A stretch of 64,000 nt of DNA from Pseudomonas sp. Q11 (GCF_024494355.1 NZ_JAKNQY010000003.1:7666-71665), one strand, 5' to 3'; shown: positions 18,301-26,899, numbered from the stretch's first letter. The notes: generated by a model from the letters alone, not told the origin. A program made the numbers and translations.

Positions 18301-20347
18301 TGAACGTGTCGATTTGTCGGCAGAGGTCGAAGCGACCCAGGGTGTCGGCCAGCAACGCCGGCACCGGCTCGCCCTCGACATGCAGCCGTCGCAGCACGTC
18401 CTGCGGGGTCGCGCTGGCGAGGCGGATCTGCTCCAGTTCGGCATCGCTGAAATCCTTGACGCCGTGCCCCAGGCGTCTCATCAGTGTCGGGCCTTCCCAG
18501 GTACGCGGCTGTTCCAGTTCGTGGTGCCAGGCACCGCTGCCGTTGTCCGTCAACTCAGGCTGGTAGGCCTGCGGACGGGAAGGATGACGAATGTGATAGC
18601 GAAGGGTCTGCGGGTCCTGTTGCACTTCATAATAGTGCTCACCCAGCGGCAGAAGCTGCTGGTCGCCGACCCGATACAGGCCCTGGGTATTCGGACCCGA
18701 AGTCGCGGGAGGCGCCAGTTCACTCTGGTAAACACTCAGGTCGGGGCGCCACAGACGCGATTGGCCATTGGCCAATTGAACCGGCTCCAACTGATCCACC
18801 GCGCCTGACCATCGAATGTGCGGCAGCACCGCCGCACCGGTGGCGACGAAGGCCGTGTTGAGGGCCACGCTGGAAAAATGCGCCCACATTTCCCGGATCT
18901 CCCCACGCTCGAACGCTTCGATGCCTTCGAAGGCCTCGTTGAACATCTGCACGGCGCCGACCGTCAACATCAACGGCCCCAACCCTGGTACGACGAACGC
19001 CGCCAGGTTGAACACGTCGACCACCGCGTCCAGGTAACTGTCCAGGCGCGCCAGGCGGGCTTTCTTGTCTTCATCACCGGTAGGCACCGCCACCGCGCGT
19101 GCGTCGGCCCGGATCTTCTCGATCTGCCGCAGGCGTAGCGAAACCCACAGGTCGCCGGGAATCGGCACCGTGCCCATGGGCAGGTTACGCAACGATGATT
19201 TGAGTGGGTAATCGGCCTGGTCATCGGCCGTCGGCAGGATTTGATAGAGGTGCTTGAACTGCCGGAAAAACACCCCCTGCTGACGCAGCGGCACGAAACG
19301 GCTGAAGAAACGGCGGTAGGCGCCGCCGTGCAGGCGTCGCCGCAGTTCGGCCATGAACTCGGCGCTGGAGGCATAGGCTTTCAGGGGATGCTCGGGATCA
19401 CCCGGAAGGTAGGCCACGACCGGCACCACCCGGCGACTGTTTTCAAGGTCGGGGCCGATCAACAGCGGGCCGACCAGTTCGATGTCGAAGACGTTCAGGG
19501 AAGTGAACGTCACTGCCTGGCCATCGAGGGTGACATCGCTGGCCCCGTCGATCACCTGCTGCAACATCTGGTAGACCGCCGGGCTGATGTCGGCCTTGGC
19601 CCGGGCGATCTGGATGCTCAGCGCCAGGCCCTGCCGGTGATGCTCCTCAAGCGAATGGTTGTACGTCTTGCTGTCGTCGGGCCGCAGGACAGCGTTGATG
19701 TGTTCCTGATACCGGCGCCCCAGGTCCAGGGTGCGACACAACTTGGCGAAGGCTTGCGGGGCAATCGGCAATGCCCCTGCGCGAACGGCGTCGATGGAAG
19801 GCACAACAGCGCCGCCCTGGAACGGATGCACCGTGGTAATGAGGTTGCAATCGGCACAGGTGGGCTTGCCCGTTTCCTCCGGCGTGAAGTTGGCCAGCGC
19901 CGCCTCCAGCAGCGACGTGCCGCGGTATTCGTAGCGATCGAAATGGCCGCCCTCGCTGTCCAGGACCAGCGCCCCAAAAAAATCATCGTGGGTCTTGCGC
20001 ACGTACCTACGGACGAAATACACCGCGTTGACGTTCAGCGCGAGCTTGAACTCATCCAGGATCGCTTGCTCGAGCAAGGGTTCGGCAAAGGCGCGAATGT
20101 CCTGGATATTGCCCAGCCGGTTGTCGACCTGGTTCAGGCGCTCGCGGTACAGAGAATGACTGTCCTTGAGGCTGCTCCAGAGGTCGGGGGAAGCTTTCGC
20201 ATACCAGTCCGGAAGTTCCAGCGCATGGTCGCTCAGCTCTTGCTGGCGTTGCACGATGGCCCCGCGGTACCAGCCGGGAATATGGGCTTTGAGCAGCTCG
20301 AAATGCTCGCCCTGGGGAATGGCGAGACGGGGGGTGAAGCCTGGCAT
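15332..20347 (-). CDS. Large LRR protein with C-terminal NEL-type E3 ubiquitin ligase domain
   Basis: This 1671-residue protein is predicted to be an effector-like ubiquitin ligase. Leucine-rich repeats lie near residues 1170-1290 (VGVLKLHDMGL, LRRLDMPRNRLIDIPQSL, LETLRLDANRIG, LKNLDLDHNLLGRLPDF, LTLIDLRDNGLTQVP). A NEL domain fills about 1330-1671. Its catalytic cysteine is Cys1451 in the PACEDRAALSF motif, matching the CxD signature of the IpaH/SspH class. About 1150 residues precede the repeats and resemble the dermonecrotic-toxin-like N-terminal region (DUF6543) common in Pseudomonas NEL proteins. A hydrophobic stretch lies near 450-510. No signal peptide and no type III secretion genes are present here. 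The start at 20347 is the first ATG in frame. The host target is unknown. Confidence 0.85.
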   Translation of the reverse strand: MPGFTPRLAIPQGEHFELLKAHIPGWYRGAIVQRQQELSDHALELPDWYAKASPDLWSSLKDSHSLYRERLNQVDNRLGNIQDIRAFAEPLLEQAILDEFKLALNVNAVYFVRRYVRKTHDDFFGALVLDSEGGHFDRYEYRGTSLLEAALANFTPEETGKPTCADCNLITTVHPFQGGAVVPSIDAVRAGALPIAPQAFAKLCRTLDLGRRYQEHINAVLRPDDSKTYNHSLEEHHRQGLALSIQIARAKADISPAVYQMLQQVIDGASDVTLDGQAVTFTSLNVFDIELVGPLLIGPDLENSRRVVPVVAYLPGDPEHPLKAYASSAEFMAELRRRLHGGAYRRFFSRFVPLRQQGVFFRQFKHLYQILPTADDQADYPLKSSLRNLPMGTVPIPGDLWVSLRLRQIEKIRADARAVAVPTGDEDKKARLARLDSYLDAVVDVFNLAAFVVPGLGPLMLTVGAVQMFNEAFEGIEAFERGEIREMWAHFSSVALNTAFVATGAAVLPHIRWSGAVDQLEPVQLANGQSRLWRPDLSVYQSELAPPATSGPNTQGLYRVGDQQLLPLGEHYYEVQQDPQTLRYHIRHPSRPQAYQPELTDNGSGAWHHELEQPRTWEGPTLMRRLGHGVKDFSDAELEQIRLASATPQDVLRRLHVEGEPVPALLADTLGRFDLCRQIDTFIGQLQSEEPLGHDLAEPMVHLLTHYGPWPRGLRLKIVDGSGRTRWEYVRPSEGETLVREASLTEDKVRTAALLKNLIEAVDAAGVDLLATASPPIAKTNMDARVGHLRQALAEAALNEKVQLLNDYYALGETRGDPHVALIKSRFPSVPATAIEQIITLAGTEELQQMAAWNFAEASQTKPIPLRIAEELRHFQRAVRLNRAYEGLYQDALATADTPRLVLATLETLPGWSDTLRIELREATVSGALIDSIGPLDATQTKVVVRDDDRYQAFDDNGNELSHWGSVFDALQHALPDAERRAMARPSIHHGDLLKEAVGASPVGRDALASRLQMPALKPAFKSPMRLASGRVGYPLGGLRDWLGLGRTPESRVLELYPSYAEEQTEALLRSLGDGAVRELKRRKVELKMLRRDLDRWVATLGWRHVSDGLVAVPKSLREVAAEQIERCWRRQTPVVVGADGRRIGYGLDLSGVNVGALPELTADFSHVGVLKLHDMGLTLHYCDSFLRSFSSLRRLDMPRNRLIDIPQSLEGMRNLETLRLDANRIGLTARGAGILQGLTRLKNLDLDHNLLGRLPDFSRLPDLERLHLKSTGITAWPTGLRDQPLTLIDLRDNGLTQVPDHLLDPPAERAHVTARLNRVTLLQGNPLNELVQQRMRDYWATVLQTRPEWAVLRLPDAFGFSASVGPSNMQQWMLNLPAGQTAHKRVLWQSLADEPQSGEFFELLHRLANSYHGLKDHPDLQARVWQMLDAMGRSTELRDELFDLAGQPACEDRAALSFSYLEIRLMIHNARAMAVGKDEAATLVQLAKGLFRLDEVESIALKDIQRRRDAINARPDLTNEEKLENLALIEEVEVRLAFRVGLKDRLKLPGQPAGGVFLTLGDVTPEMLDTAADEVLALDDSPQQFQSLVGRDFWIDYLKQQHGVSFQALNDTLIANQIELDEAKAAGTLEDADYVSQSEALGLQHKIKEAELVQSLTRTELDALPEGTDL

Positions 20348-20460
20348 ATCGGGTCATCCTTGACGATGGAAAACCCGAGCCTAACCAGTGTGCCACCGAG
20401 AAGTGCGGTAACTATTTATCGCTTTTTTTGACAAGACATGACGGACACGCGCGGCCGCTG

Positions 20461-20760
20461 TCAGTCCACCCAGCGGCCCAGTTGCTGGCGCAGCCGACGG
20501 TTCTCGGCCCGCAGTTGCTGGACTTCCTCCAGCAGGTCCAGCGCCAGGGCGACGCCTTCCCACTCCAGGTCCAGATCGTGCCGCAGCTTCGCGGCACGCT
20601 TGGCCAGGGCCAGTTCGTAATCGGTAAAACGCCAATCCGTCGGGGCCGCGCCGTGGGGTTCGAGGATGCCATGCTCGACGATTTCGATCACATGGACATC
20701 GGCCAATGCGGCGGCTTCACAGAATTCCAACAGGTTCAGTTCAATGATCGGGGTGTTCAT
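20461..20760 (-). CDS. cbpM: Chaperone modulator CbpM
   Basis: CbpM is a small MerR-like protein that binds the J-domain of CbpA and inhibits its co-chaperone and DNA-binding activity. The 99-residue product shows the pattern LNLLEFCEAAALADVHVIEIVEHGILEPHG, then WRFTDYELALAKRAAKLRHDLDLEWEGVALALDLLEEV and a C-terminal coiled coil (QQLRAENRRLRQQLGRWVD). It lies downstream of cbpA in the same direction. A large inverted repeat separates the two, so coupling between them may be modulated. Confidence 0.9.
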   Translation of the reverse strand: MNTPIIELNLLEFCEAAALADVHVIEIVEHGILEPHGAAPTDWRFTDYELALAKRAAKLRHDLDLEWEGVALALDLLEEVQQLRAENRRLRQQLGRWVD

Positions 20761-20788
20761 GATCTGCTTCTCCCAATACTTTAACTGC

Positions 20789-20917
20789 GTAGGAGCGTAG
20801 GAGCTGACGAGTGAAACGAGGCTGCGATCTTTCTACTACCCATTGAGTCTAGAGCGAAAGATCAAAATCAAAAGATCGCAGCCTCGTTTCACTCGTCAGC
20901 TCCTACCAGCTCCTACC
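20789..20917. repeat. GTAGGAGCTG/GCTGCGATCTTT inverted repeat between cbpA and cbpM
   Basis: The arms run from GTAGGAGCTGACGAGTGAAA at about 20797 to the complement ending near 20905, with extra partial GTAGGAGC units at both ends. Copies of the same family lie at 55512, 59641 and 61321. It can form a long stem in the cbpA-cbpM mRNA. Confidence 0.85.
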
Positions 20918-20935
20918 AACAGTGACCGGCCACTG

Positions 20936-21877
20936 TCAGAAGTTCTCCCGCGGATCAAACGCAGCTTTCTTCGCCAGTTCCGCCCACAACGCTTTGACCG
21001 CCTCGTCGCTGGCCTTGGGCATCACGGCCTTGAGCTGCACGAACAGGTAGCCGCGCTCGCCCGCTTTGTTGCGCAAACCGTGGCCCTTGGCGCGCATGCG
21101 CTGGCCGTTCTGGCTGCCGGCCGGGACCTTGAGGTTGATCTTGCCGGTGAGGGTCGGCACCGCCACCTCAGTGCCCAGCGCCAATTCCCAAGGCGCCAGG
21201 GGCAAGGTGATGATCAGGTCCTGGCCTTCGACGTCGAACTTGGGGTGCGGGGCGAAGCGAATGATCAGGTACAAATCACCATTGGCACCGCCACCGATAC
21301 CCGGCGCACCCTGGCCCTTGAGGCGGATGCGTTCGCCGTCGGTCACGCCCAGTGGAATCTTCACGTTCAGGCTTTTGCTGGTATTGCTGACGTGCTGGCC
21401 GGCGGCGTTGTACTGCGGCACTTGGAAGCTGACCTTTTTCGAATCGCTCGACAGGGTCTCCTCCAGGAAGATCGGTAATTCCATTTCCACGTCTTGCCCT
21501 CGACGGCCGGTGCTGCGGCCTGACTGTCCACCACCGAAACCCGGCCCGCGATTACCAAAAATCGAGCTGAAGAAATCCGAAAAATCGCCAGTGTCCTGGC
21601 CACCGCCAAAACCGCCCCGGCTTTGCCAGCCCGGCGGTCCCTGGAAAGGCTGGCCGTGCTGGCCATAGCGACGCAGGTCGTCGTACTCGGCGCGTTTGTC
21701 GGCGCTTTTCAGCGCCTCATAGGCTTCGGAGACGTCCTTGAACTTGGTCTCGGCATCCTTTTCCTTACTCACATCCGGGTGGTATTTGCGCGCCAGTTTG
21801 CGATAAGCAGCCTTGATCGTGGCGTCATCAGCCGTCGGCTCCACACCCAGAATCTTGTAATAGTCTTTGAAGTCCAT
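20936..21877 (-). CDS. cbpA: DnaJ-like co-chaperone CbpA
   Basis: CbpA is a class B J-domain protein, a DnaK co-chaperone and curved-DNA-binding nucleoid protein. The 313-residue product has a J-domain at residues 1-70 with His33-Pro34-Asp35 (KYHPDVS). A Gly/Phe-rich linker follows ([20 protein letters not shown]). Two C-terminal substrate-binding beta domains follow, without the zinc-finger cysteines of DnaJ. The ATG at 21877 ([12 protein letters not shown]) is the family start. Upstream codons in the open frame are not conserved-looking. It is divergent from the Hsp70-like gene at 22175 and followed by cbpM. Confidence 0.94.
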   Translation of the reverse strand: MDFKDYYKILGVEPTADDATIKAAYRKLARKYHPDVSKEKDAETKFKDVSEAYEALKSADKRAEYDDLRRYGQHGQPFQGPPGWQSRGGFGGGQDTGDFSDFFSSIFGNRGPGFGGGQSGRSTGRRGQDVEMELPIFLEETLSSDSKKVSFQVPQYNAAGQHVSNTSKSLNVKIPLGVTDGERIRLKGQGAPGIGGGANGDLYLIIRFAPHPKFDVEGQDLIITLPLAPWELALGTEVAVPTLTGKINLKVPAGSQNGQRMRAKGHGLRNKAGERGYLFVQLKAVMPKASDEAVKALWAELAKKAAFDPRENF

Positions 21878-22174
21878 CGAAGGATCACCATCCGTTATCG
21901 ATATCGCACCGCCACCCGCAGCATGCTCGTGATACAAGTCCTGGGGTTTGACCGATCTCAAGGTTTGTGACCGGGCGGCGCTTCAGAAGTTTATCGGCAG
22001 CCGGTGGCGGTTCTTGTACCCGCCCTGTGGCTACCAGGCTCATGCCAGCAAGTTTGGGGGTCGGACACGGTCTTTCAAGGCCGATGTTTGCGAATTAGCA
22101 GATAACCGGCCTTCGAATCCGCGTCGCACTGACATACACTGCGCGGCCGTTTTTTCAACTGGAACCCGAAAGAC

Positions 22175-23440
22175 ATGAAAAACGCATCCCCGGCCCGTGC
22201 CTGCGGCATCGACTTCGGCACGTCCAACTCCACTGTCGGCTGGCTGCGCCCCGGCATGGAAACGCTGATTGCGCTGGAGGACGACAAGATCACCCTGCCC
22301 TCGGTGGTCTTTTTCAATCTCGAGGAACGCCGCCCGGTGTATGGCCGCCTGGCCCTGCACGAATACCTGGAAGGCTACGAAGGCCGGCTGATGCGCTCGC
22401 TCAAGAGCCTGCTGGGTTCCAAGCTGATCAAGCACGACACCAGCGTGCTGGGCACGGCCATGCCGTTCAAGGATCTGCTGGGGCTGTTCATCGGCCAGTT
22501 GAAGAAACGCGCCGAGGCCACCGCCGGTCGGGAATTCGAAGAAGTGGTGCTGGGTCGCCCGGTGTTTTTCGTCGACGACGATGAAATGGCCGATCAGGAA
22601 GCGGAAAACACCCTGGTGGACGTGGCCCGCGCCATCGGTTTCAAGGAAGTCTCGTTCCAGTATGAGCCCATCGCGGCGGCATTCGACTATGAGTCGACCA
22701 TCGAGAAAGAGGAGCTGGTGCTGATCGTCGACATCGGCGGCGGTACTTCCGACTTCTCCCTGGTGCGCCTGTCGCCCGAGCGCCGCACCCACGACAACCG
22801 CCACGCTGACATCCTCGCCACCGGCGGCGTGCACATCGGCGGGACTGATTTCGACAAGCAGCTCTCGCTGGCCGGCCTGATGCCGCTGTTCGGCTACGGC
22901 AGCCGCATGAAAAGCGGCGCCTACATGCCCACCAGCCACCACATGAACCTGGCGACCTGGCACACCATCAATGGCGTGTACTCACAAAAATCCACCCTGG
23001 CCCTGGCGAGCATGCGCTACGACATCGAAGACACCGGTGGCATCGACCGGCTGTTCAAGTTGATCGAACAACGCGCCGGGCACTGGCTGGCGATGGAAGT
23101 GGAAGAAACCAAGATCCAGTTGACCCACACCGACCAGCGCCACGTGCCGCTGGACCGGATCGAGCCGGGCCTGAGCGTGGACCTGAGCCGCGAACTGTTT
23201 GAATCGGCCATCGACGGCCTGCTGGAGCGGGTACGCGGCAGCGTCACGCAATTGCTCAACGATGCCAATGTGCGCGTCGACCAGGTGGATACGGTGTTCT
23301 TTACCGGCGGTTCCAGCGGCATCCCGGCGCTGCGCAACAGCGTCTCGGCCATGCTGCCCCTGGCCCGGCATGTGGAAGGCAACATCTTCGGCAGCATCGG
23401 CAGCGGGTTGGCGATCGAGGCGATGAAGCGGTATGGGTAA
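22175..23440 (+). CDS. yegD: Hsp70-like protein of the YegD family
   Basis: This 421-residue protein has the Hsp70 actin-like ATPase fold. The phosphate-1 loop is CGIDFGTSNSTVGW at residues 10-23. The phosphate-2 motif is VLIVDIGGGTSDFSLV near 183-198, and the adenosine motif FFTGGSSGIPALR is near 374-386. It ends shortly after the nucleotide-binding domain, so the peptide-binding domain of DnaK is absent, as in YegD. It faces cbpA across a 297-base gap that probably holds both promoters. Whether CbpA acts with this ATPase is unknown. Confidence 0.88.
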   Translation: MKNASPARACGIDFGTSNSTVGWLRPGMETLIALEDDKITLPSVVFFNLEERRPVYGRLALHEYLEGYEGRLMRSLKSLLGSKLIKHDTSVLGTAMPFKDLLGLFIGQLKKRAEATAGREFEEVVLGRPVFFVDDDEMADQEAENTLVDVARAIGFKEVSFQYEPIAAAFDYESTIEKEELVLIVDIGGGTSDFSLVRLSPERRTHDNRHADILATGGVHIGGTDFDKQLSLAGLMPLFGYGSRMKSGAYMPTSHHMNLATWHTINGVYSQKSTLALASMRYDIEDTGGIDRLFKLIEQRAGHWLAMEVEETKIQLTHTDQRHVPLDRIEPGLSVDLSRELFESAIDGLLERVRGSVTQLLNDANVRVDQVDTVFFTGGSSGIPALRNSVSAMLPLARHVEGNIFGSIGSGLAIEAMKRYG

Positions 23441-23443
23441 AAA

Positions 23444-23548
23444 GCAGCTGTGAGCTGCAAGCTTCAAGCTGCAAGTAAGAGCGGTCAGGCGGCGCGGCTG
23501 GCTTTTACTTGCAGCTTGAAGCTCGAAGCTCGAAGCTTGCAGCTGCTT
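23444..23548. repeat. GCTGCAAGCTTCAAGC-type inverted repeat
   Basis: Left arm GAGCTGCAAGCTTCAAGCTG and right arm CAGCTTGAAGCTCGAAGC, with a duplicated GAAGCTC, surround a spacer of about 40 bases. It sits between convergent yegD and the AI-2E gene. Same family as 9664 and 13351. Confidence 0.85.
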
Positions 23549-23550
23549 TC

Positions 23551-24564
23551 CTACACCATCCCCACCTGCTTCAACTCACTCTTGAGGTACGCATAGTAGA
23601 TTGGCCCCGCCACCACGCCCGGCAGGCCGAACGCGGCTTCGAACACCAGCATCGCCATGAGCAATTCCCAGGACTTGGCGCTGATCTGCCCACCGACGAT
23701 GCGCGCATTGAGGAAGTATTCGAGCTTGTGGATCACGATCAGGTAACCCAGCGCCGCCATTGCCACCCAGATCGACAGCGACAAGGCGACGATGGTGATC
23801 AGGGTGTTGGACATCAGGTTGCCTATGACCGGCAGCAGCCCCAACAGGAACGTCATGACGATCAGAGTCTTGGTCAACGGCAGGTGGATACCGAACAGCG
23901 GCAGCACCACCGCCAGGAAAATCCCGGTGAAGAAGGTGTTGAGCAGGGAAATCTTGATCTGGGCGAACACAATGTTGCGAAACGCCTTGACCAACAGGCT
24001 CAGACGGTCGAACAGCGCCGCGGCCAGGGGCTTGCGCTTGGTCAGGTCGGGGATGCGCTGCAGAGCGACGATGGCCCCCAGGACCATGCCGATCAACAAC
24101 GTCACGAACATGTGCGCCGCATCCTTGCCCACCAGCTGCAGGTCGCTCAGGTGCTTGCTCATCCAGTCGCCAATGGCCACCCGGAACTCGGCCGCGCTGG
24201 CCGGCAGGTAGGCATCGATGAACGGTGGCAACTGCCCCCGGGCGCGATCGACCACTGCCATGAACATGTCCAGGGACGCGCCTGGGTTTTCCGCCTCATG
24301 GAGCAGGAAACTGATGGCCCCGGCGAAAATCAACGACAGCACACTGACCACCAGCGTGCCCAGCAGCGCTACCGCCAACCAGCGGGCCCGCCGGCCCTCG
24401 ATCAGCCGTTGCAGCTGCGGGGTGAGCATGTTGACCAGCTCGAACACCAGTAAACCGGCCAACAGGCTCGGCAACAGGCGCAACGGCAGCACCAGCAACA
24501 ACCCACCAAAAATGATCACCCAACTGATCACCAACAAGACATGACGCTGAGAAAACGTTGGCAT
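23551..24564 (-). CDS. AI-2E/PerM-family membrane protein, YdiK-like
   Basis: This 337-residue inner-membrane protein has about seven or eight helices, of the AI-2 exporter/PerM family. Two helices lie at the N-terminus (VLLVISWVIIFGGLLLVLPLRLLPSLLAGLLVF). A soluble region lies near residues 90-140, and the C-terminal half carries the family's IKISLLNTFFTGIFL and LLGLLPVIGNLMSNTLITIVAL segments. The length and opening resemble E. coli YdiK. Family members move small molecules or ions, but the substrate of this one is unknown. It is convergent with yegD. Confidence 0.82.
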   Translation of the reverse strand: MPTFSQRHVLLVISWVIIFGGLLLVLPLRLLPSLLAGLLVFELVNMLTPQLQRLIEGRRARWLAVALLGTLVVSVLSLIFAGAISFLLHEAENPGASLDMFMAVVDRARGQLPPFIDAYLPASAAEFRVAIGDWMSKHLSDLQLVGKDAAHMFVTLLIGMVLGAIVALQRIPDLTKRKPLAAALFDRLSLLVKAFRNIVFAQIKISLLNTFFTGIFLAVVLPLFGIHLPLTKTLIVMTFLLGLLPVIGNLMSNTLITIVALSLSIWVAMAALGYLIVIHKLEYFLNARIVGGQISAKSWELLMAMLVFEAAFGLPGVVAGPIYYAYLKSELKQVGMV

Positions 24565-24690
24565 ACAGCCTCAGAACAAAACGGCGTGAAAGGATCGGCA
24601 GTCTGCCAGCGTTCCACCAACAGCACTAGGGATTGTATCGGCTGACCTTGATCGCAGTGCAGGTGTTTTTTTGTAGCGCCTGTGAAGACT

Positions 24691-24764
24691 TATCGCGAGC
24701 AGGCTCGCTCCCACAATGGACCGGGCAGTGCAAATCGACTGTGGGAGCGAGCCTGCTCGCGATG
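24691..24764. repeat. REP inverted pair
   Basis: Arms at 24691-24714 and 24741-24764, in the tail-to-tail arrangement (TATCGCGAGC first). It lies between the AI-2E gene and psiF. Confidence 0.9.
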
Positions 24765-24796
24765 GGGCCGGCAAAGGTTGAAGAAAACCCTGGCCG

Positions 24797-25087
24797 TTAT
24801 TTTTTCTTCAGGCACTCACTCATGAACGCTTTACGCGCATCGCCCTTCAGCGCCTGGGTAGTGGCCGTGGCGTTGCAGGTCTTCATGCGTTCCTGCGGGG
24901 TACTCGCAGCGGCCGGGCTGGCCTTGAGGCAGTTACTCATGAAGGCTTTGCGCTCATCACCCTTGAGGGCCTTGGCGGTGGCGTCGGCATTGCAGGTGGT
25001 CATCTTGTTCTGTTGGGCCGTGGCGGCGAAGCCCTGGGCACACAACAGCAAACCGATCATCAACAAAGGGACACGCAGCATCTTCAT
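24797..25087 (-). CDS. psiF: PsiF-family secreted protein
   Basis: This 96-residue exported protein has a signal peptide at residues 1-22 (MKMLRVPLLMIGLLLCAQGFAA). Two copies of the PsiF repeat follow (MTTCNADATAKALKGDERKAFMSNCLK and MKTCNATATTQALKGDARKAFMSECLK). Each has two cysteines that could form one disulfide. The family is named for phosphate-starvation induction in E. coli. Its function is unknown. The ATG at 25087 has GGAGAAAAC just upstream. No phosphate box was recognised. Confidence 0.9.
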   Translation of the reverse strand: MKMLRVPLLMIGLLLCAQGFAATAQQNKMTTCNADATAKALKGDERKAFMSNCLKASPAAASTPQERMKTCNATATTQALKGDARKAFMSECLKKK

Positions 25088-25190
25088 GATGTTTTCTCCT
25101 GGCTGCCGCACGATGGGTACGGCGATGAGATGCAGTGTAGACAACGCCCGTTACACCTTCATCTGCGCGAATTTCTGTGCCTGATTGACC

Positions 25191-25279
25191 GTCATCGCGA
25201 GCAGGCTCGCTCCCACATTCGGATCGGGTTTCTTCTGGCGGAGTGCGGTCAACTGTGGGAGCGAGCCTGCTCGCGATGA
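25191..25279. repeat. REP inverted pair
   Basis: Two facing REP units (TCATCGCGAGCAGGCTCGC at about 25192 and the complement ending near 25278) between the lipase gene and psiF. Confidence 0.9.
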
Positions 25280-25300
25280 CGGACAACCCGACCTGAAGCC

Positions 25301-26191
25301 CTACACCCCGGCAACCTTCAACCGCGCCGCATGCTCGACGAACAAACGAACCGGCTCGGCGCCCTTGCCCACCAGCCCCAGCGACTGGTTGACGATATCG
25401 AAGTGATCCAGCGGATAGTCATCGCCGATCACCGTGCCCAGGTGCGAGCTGTAGCGCCCGACCATGCCGTCGCATTGCCCGGCCTCACGCACGAAGGTGC
25501 GGGCGAACAGCCGGCAGCTGCGGTGGGTGCCATCAAACAGATTACGTCCCCTTTCGGTCTTGCCCGGCTGCAAGGTCCCGGACCAGGAGTAATAACGCAC
25601 GCCATTGACCTCTTCGGGTCCACTCCCGCCCCACGTTTCTGGCAGGCCCTGGGGATATTGCTGGTTGAACAGGGCCACGCCCGCGGTCGTGAGAGAGCCA
25701 TGGGACGCCTGGATATCCACCGGCAACCTGGGCCCGCGATAACCGGTTTCCAGCAGGCTCATCAGGGCGCCGATCAATCGAAGCAAGGCACTGAGCAAGC
25801 GGCCCTTGGCGCTGTTGGCCGGGTAATGGGTCTGCAGGTAATCAGCCAGCTCGGAACCATGGTTGGTGCCGGCCACCGAGGTGACCGATGCCACCAGGTC
25901 CGGGCGTTTGGCCGCCGCGTAACGTGCCGTGAGGGCGCCCTGGCTGTGGCCGATCAGGTTGACTTTCTGTGCACCGGTTTGCTTGAGGATCTCCTCGATC
26001 CGCGCGAGCAACTGCTCGCCGCGCACCTCGGATGAGTGCAGCGGCGACACCTGCACAGCAATCACCACTGCCCCACCCCGGCGCAGCGCCGAAACGATCC
26101 CGTACCAATACGGATACAGCACCAGACGAATAAATCCGAGCATTCCGGGGACCAGCACCAGCGGGTAACGAGTGGCGCACTGTTGTGACAT
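25301..26191 (-). CDS. Triacylglycerol lipase, family I.1 (P. fragi-like)
   Basis: This 296-residue alpha/beta hydrolase closely resembles the Pseudomonas fragi lipase. The nucleophile elbow is GHSQG with Ser83, the same position as in P. fragi. The acid is the Asp of CDGMVGRYSSHLG near residue 240, and the base is the His of DDYPLDHFD near 262. GLPETWGGSGP and VNGVRYYSWSG are family segments. No signal peptide is seen, as in other short members of the family, so the site of action is uncertain. The usual HG pair at residues 15-16, which helps form the oxyanion region, is PG here (LVLVPGMLGF). The start at 26191 is chosen by alignment with known N-termini. Confidence 0.88.
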   Translation of the reverse strand: MSQQCATRYPLVLVPGMLGFIRLVLYPYWYGIVSALRRGGAVVIAVQVSPLHSSEVRGEQLLARIEEILKQTGAQKVNLIGHSQGALTARYAAAKRPDLVASVTSVAGTNHGSELADYLQTHYPANSAKGRLLSALLRLIGALMSLLETGYRGPRLPVDIQASHGSLTTAGVALFNQQYPQGLPETWGGSGPEEVNGVRYYSWSGTLQPGKTERGRNLFDGTHRSCRLFARTFVREAGQCDGMVGRYSSHLGTVIGDDYPLDHFDIVNQSLGLVGKGAEPVRLFVEHAARLKVAGV

Positions 26192-26260
26192 GGCGACATC
26201 CTTGATCAATAGGTGGTCAGCATCGGTATCGATGATGACCCGTCTATGACACCCGCGCCA

Positions 26261-26899
26261 TCAGAACGTCTGCGCCAACCCCAGCAGGCGTTGCTCAGCC
26301 TCGGCGCAGGACTGGGCGAAACTGCGCTCGGCCGACTCCTCGCCTTCGGCGGCAACCACCGTCACCTCGGTGATACCGATGAAGCCCAGCACGGTGCGCA
26401 GCAGCGTGTCGGCGTGGTTCATCCCTTCAAGCTGACCGCCGGGCCCGAAACCAAAGTCGCCGCGACTGGTCACGATCAGCGCTTTCTTGCCCAGCACCAG
26501 CGGCTCGTACTGCGACACGCCGTTATCCAGGCTGTGGTTGAACGTCAGACCGATCCGCACAATCTGATCGATCCACGCTTTCACGCCGCTGGGCACGCTG
26601 AAGTTGTGCATGGGCGCGGAGATGACCAACCGATCATGGGCCTGCAACTCCGTCACCAATGCATCACTGAGTGCCAGATCCGCCTGCATGGTCAGCGGTC
26701 GGGCTTGCGGTTCGGGGTAGAACGCCGCCGCGATGAACGCTTCGTTGACCGGAGGAATCACGGTGCGCCCCACTTCGCGACGGGTCAGTTGGCAATGCGG
26801 ATGGGCGGCCTGCCAGGCCGAGACAAAACGCTCGGTCAGGCGTCGGGAGTGTGAGCGCTCACCACGAGGGCTGCCATGCACGACAAGAATTTTGCTCAT
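26261..26899 (-). CDS. azoR: FMN-dependent NADH-azoreductase-like flavoprotein
   Basis: This 212-residue flavodoxin-fold oxidoreductase is of the AzoR/NQO type, which reduces quinones or azo compounds with NAD(P)H. The FMN phosphate-binding segment is [17 protein letters not shown] near residues 9-25. The second flavin motif is [26 protein letters not shown] near 95-120, and [11 protein letters not shown] follows. It is divergent from a LysR-type gene that starts 139 bases away, a common pairing in which the regulator controls the reductase. Its natural substrate is unknown. The symbol reflects the family rather than tested orthology. Confidence 0.85.
   Translation of the reverse strand: MSKILVVHGSPRGERSHSRRLTERFVSAWQAAHPHCQLTRREVGRTVIPPVNEAFIAAAFYPEPQARPLTMQADLALSDALVTELQAHDRLVISAPMHNFSVPSGVKAWIDQIVRIGLTFNHSLDNGVSQYEPLVLGKKALIVTSRGDFGFGPGGQLEGMNHADTLLRTVLGFIGITEVTVVAAEGEESAERSFAQSCAEAEQRLLGLAQTF

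Noticed and set aside
17378..18808. Long plus-strand open frame of 476 codons opposite the NEL protein gene, with others at 19241-20431 and 16637-17002.
   Set aside because: Composition is the Arg/Gln/His/Gly-rich type seen on the non-coding strand of GC-rich genes. The minus-strand gene has clear LRR and NEL domains.
21941..21962. Possible heat-shock (sigma-32) promoter upstream of cbpA: CTTGAG and CCCCAG on the minus strand.
   Set aside because: The spacer is only 10 bases, shorter than normal, and both hexamers deviate from consensus.
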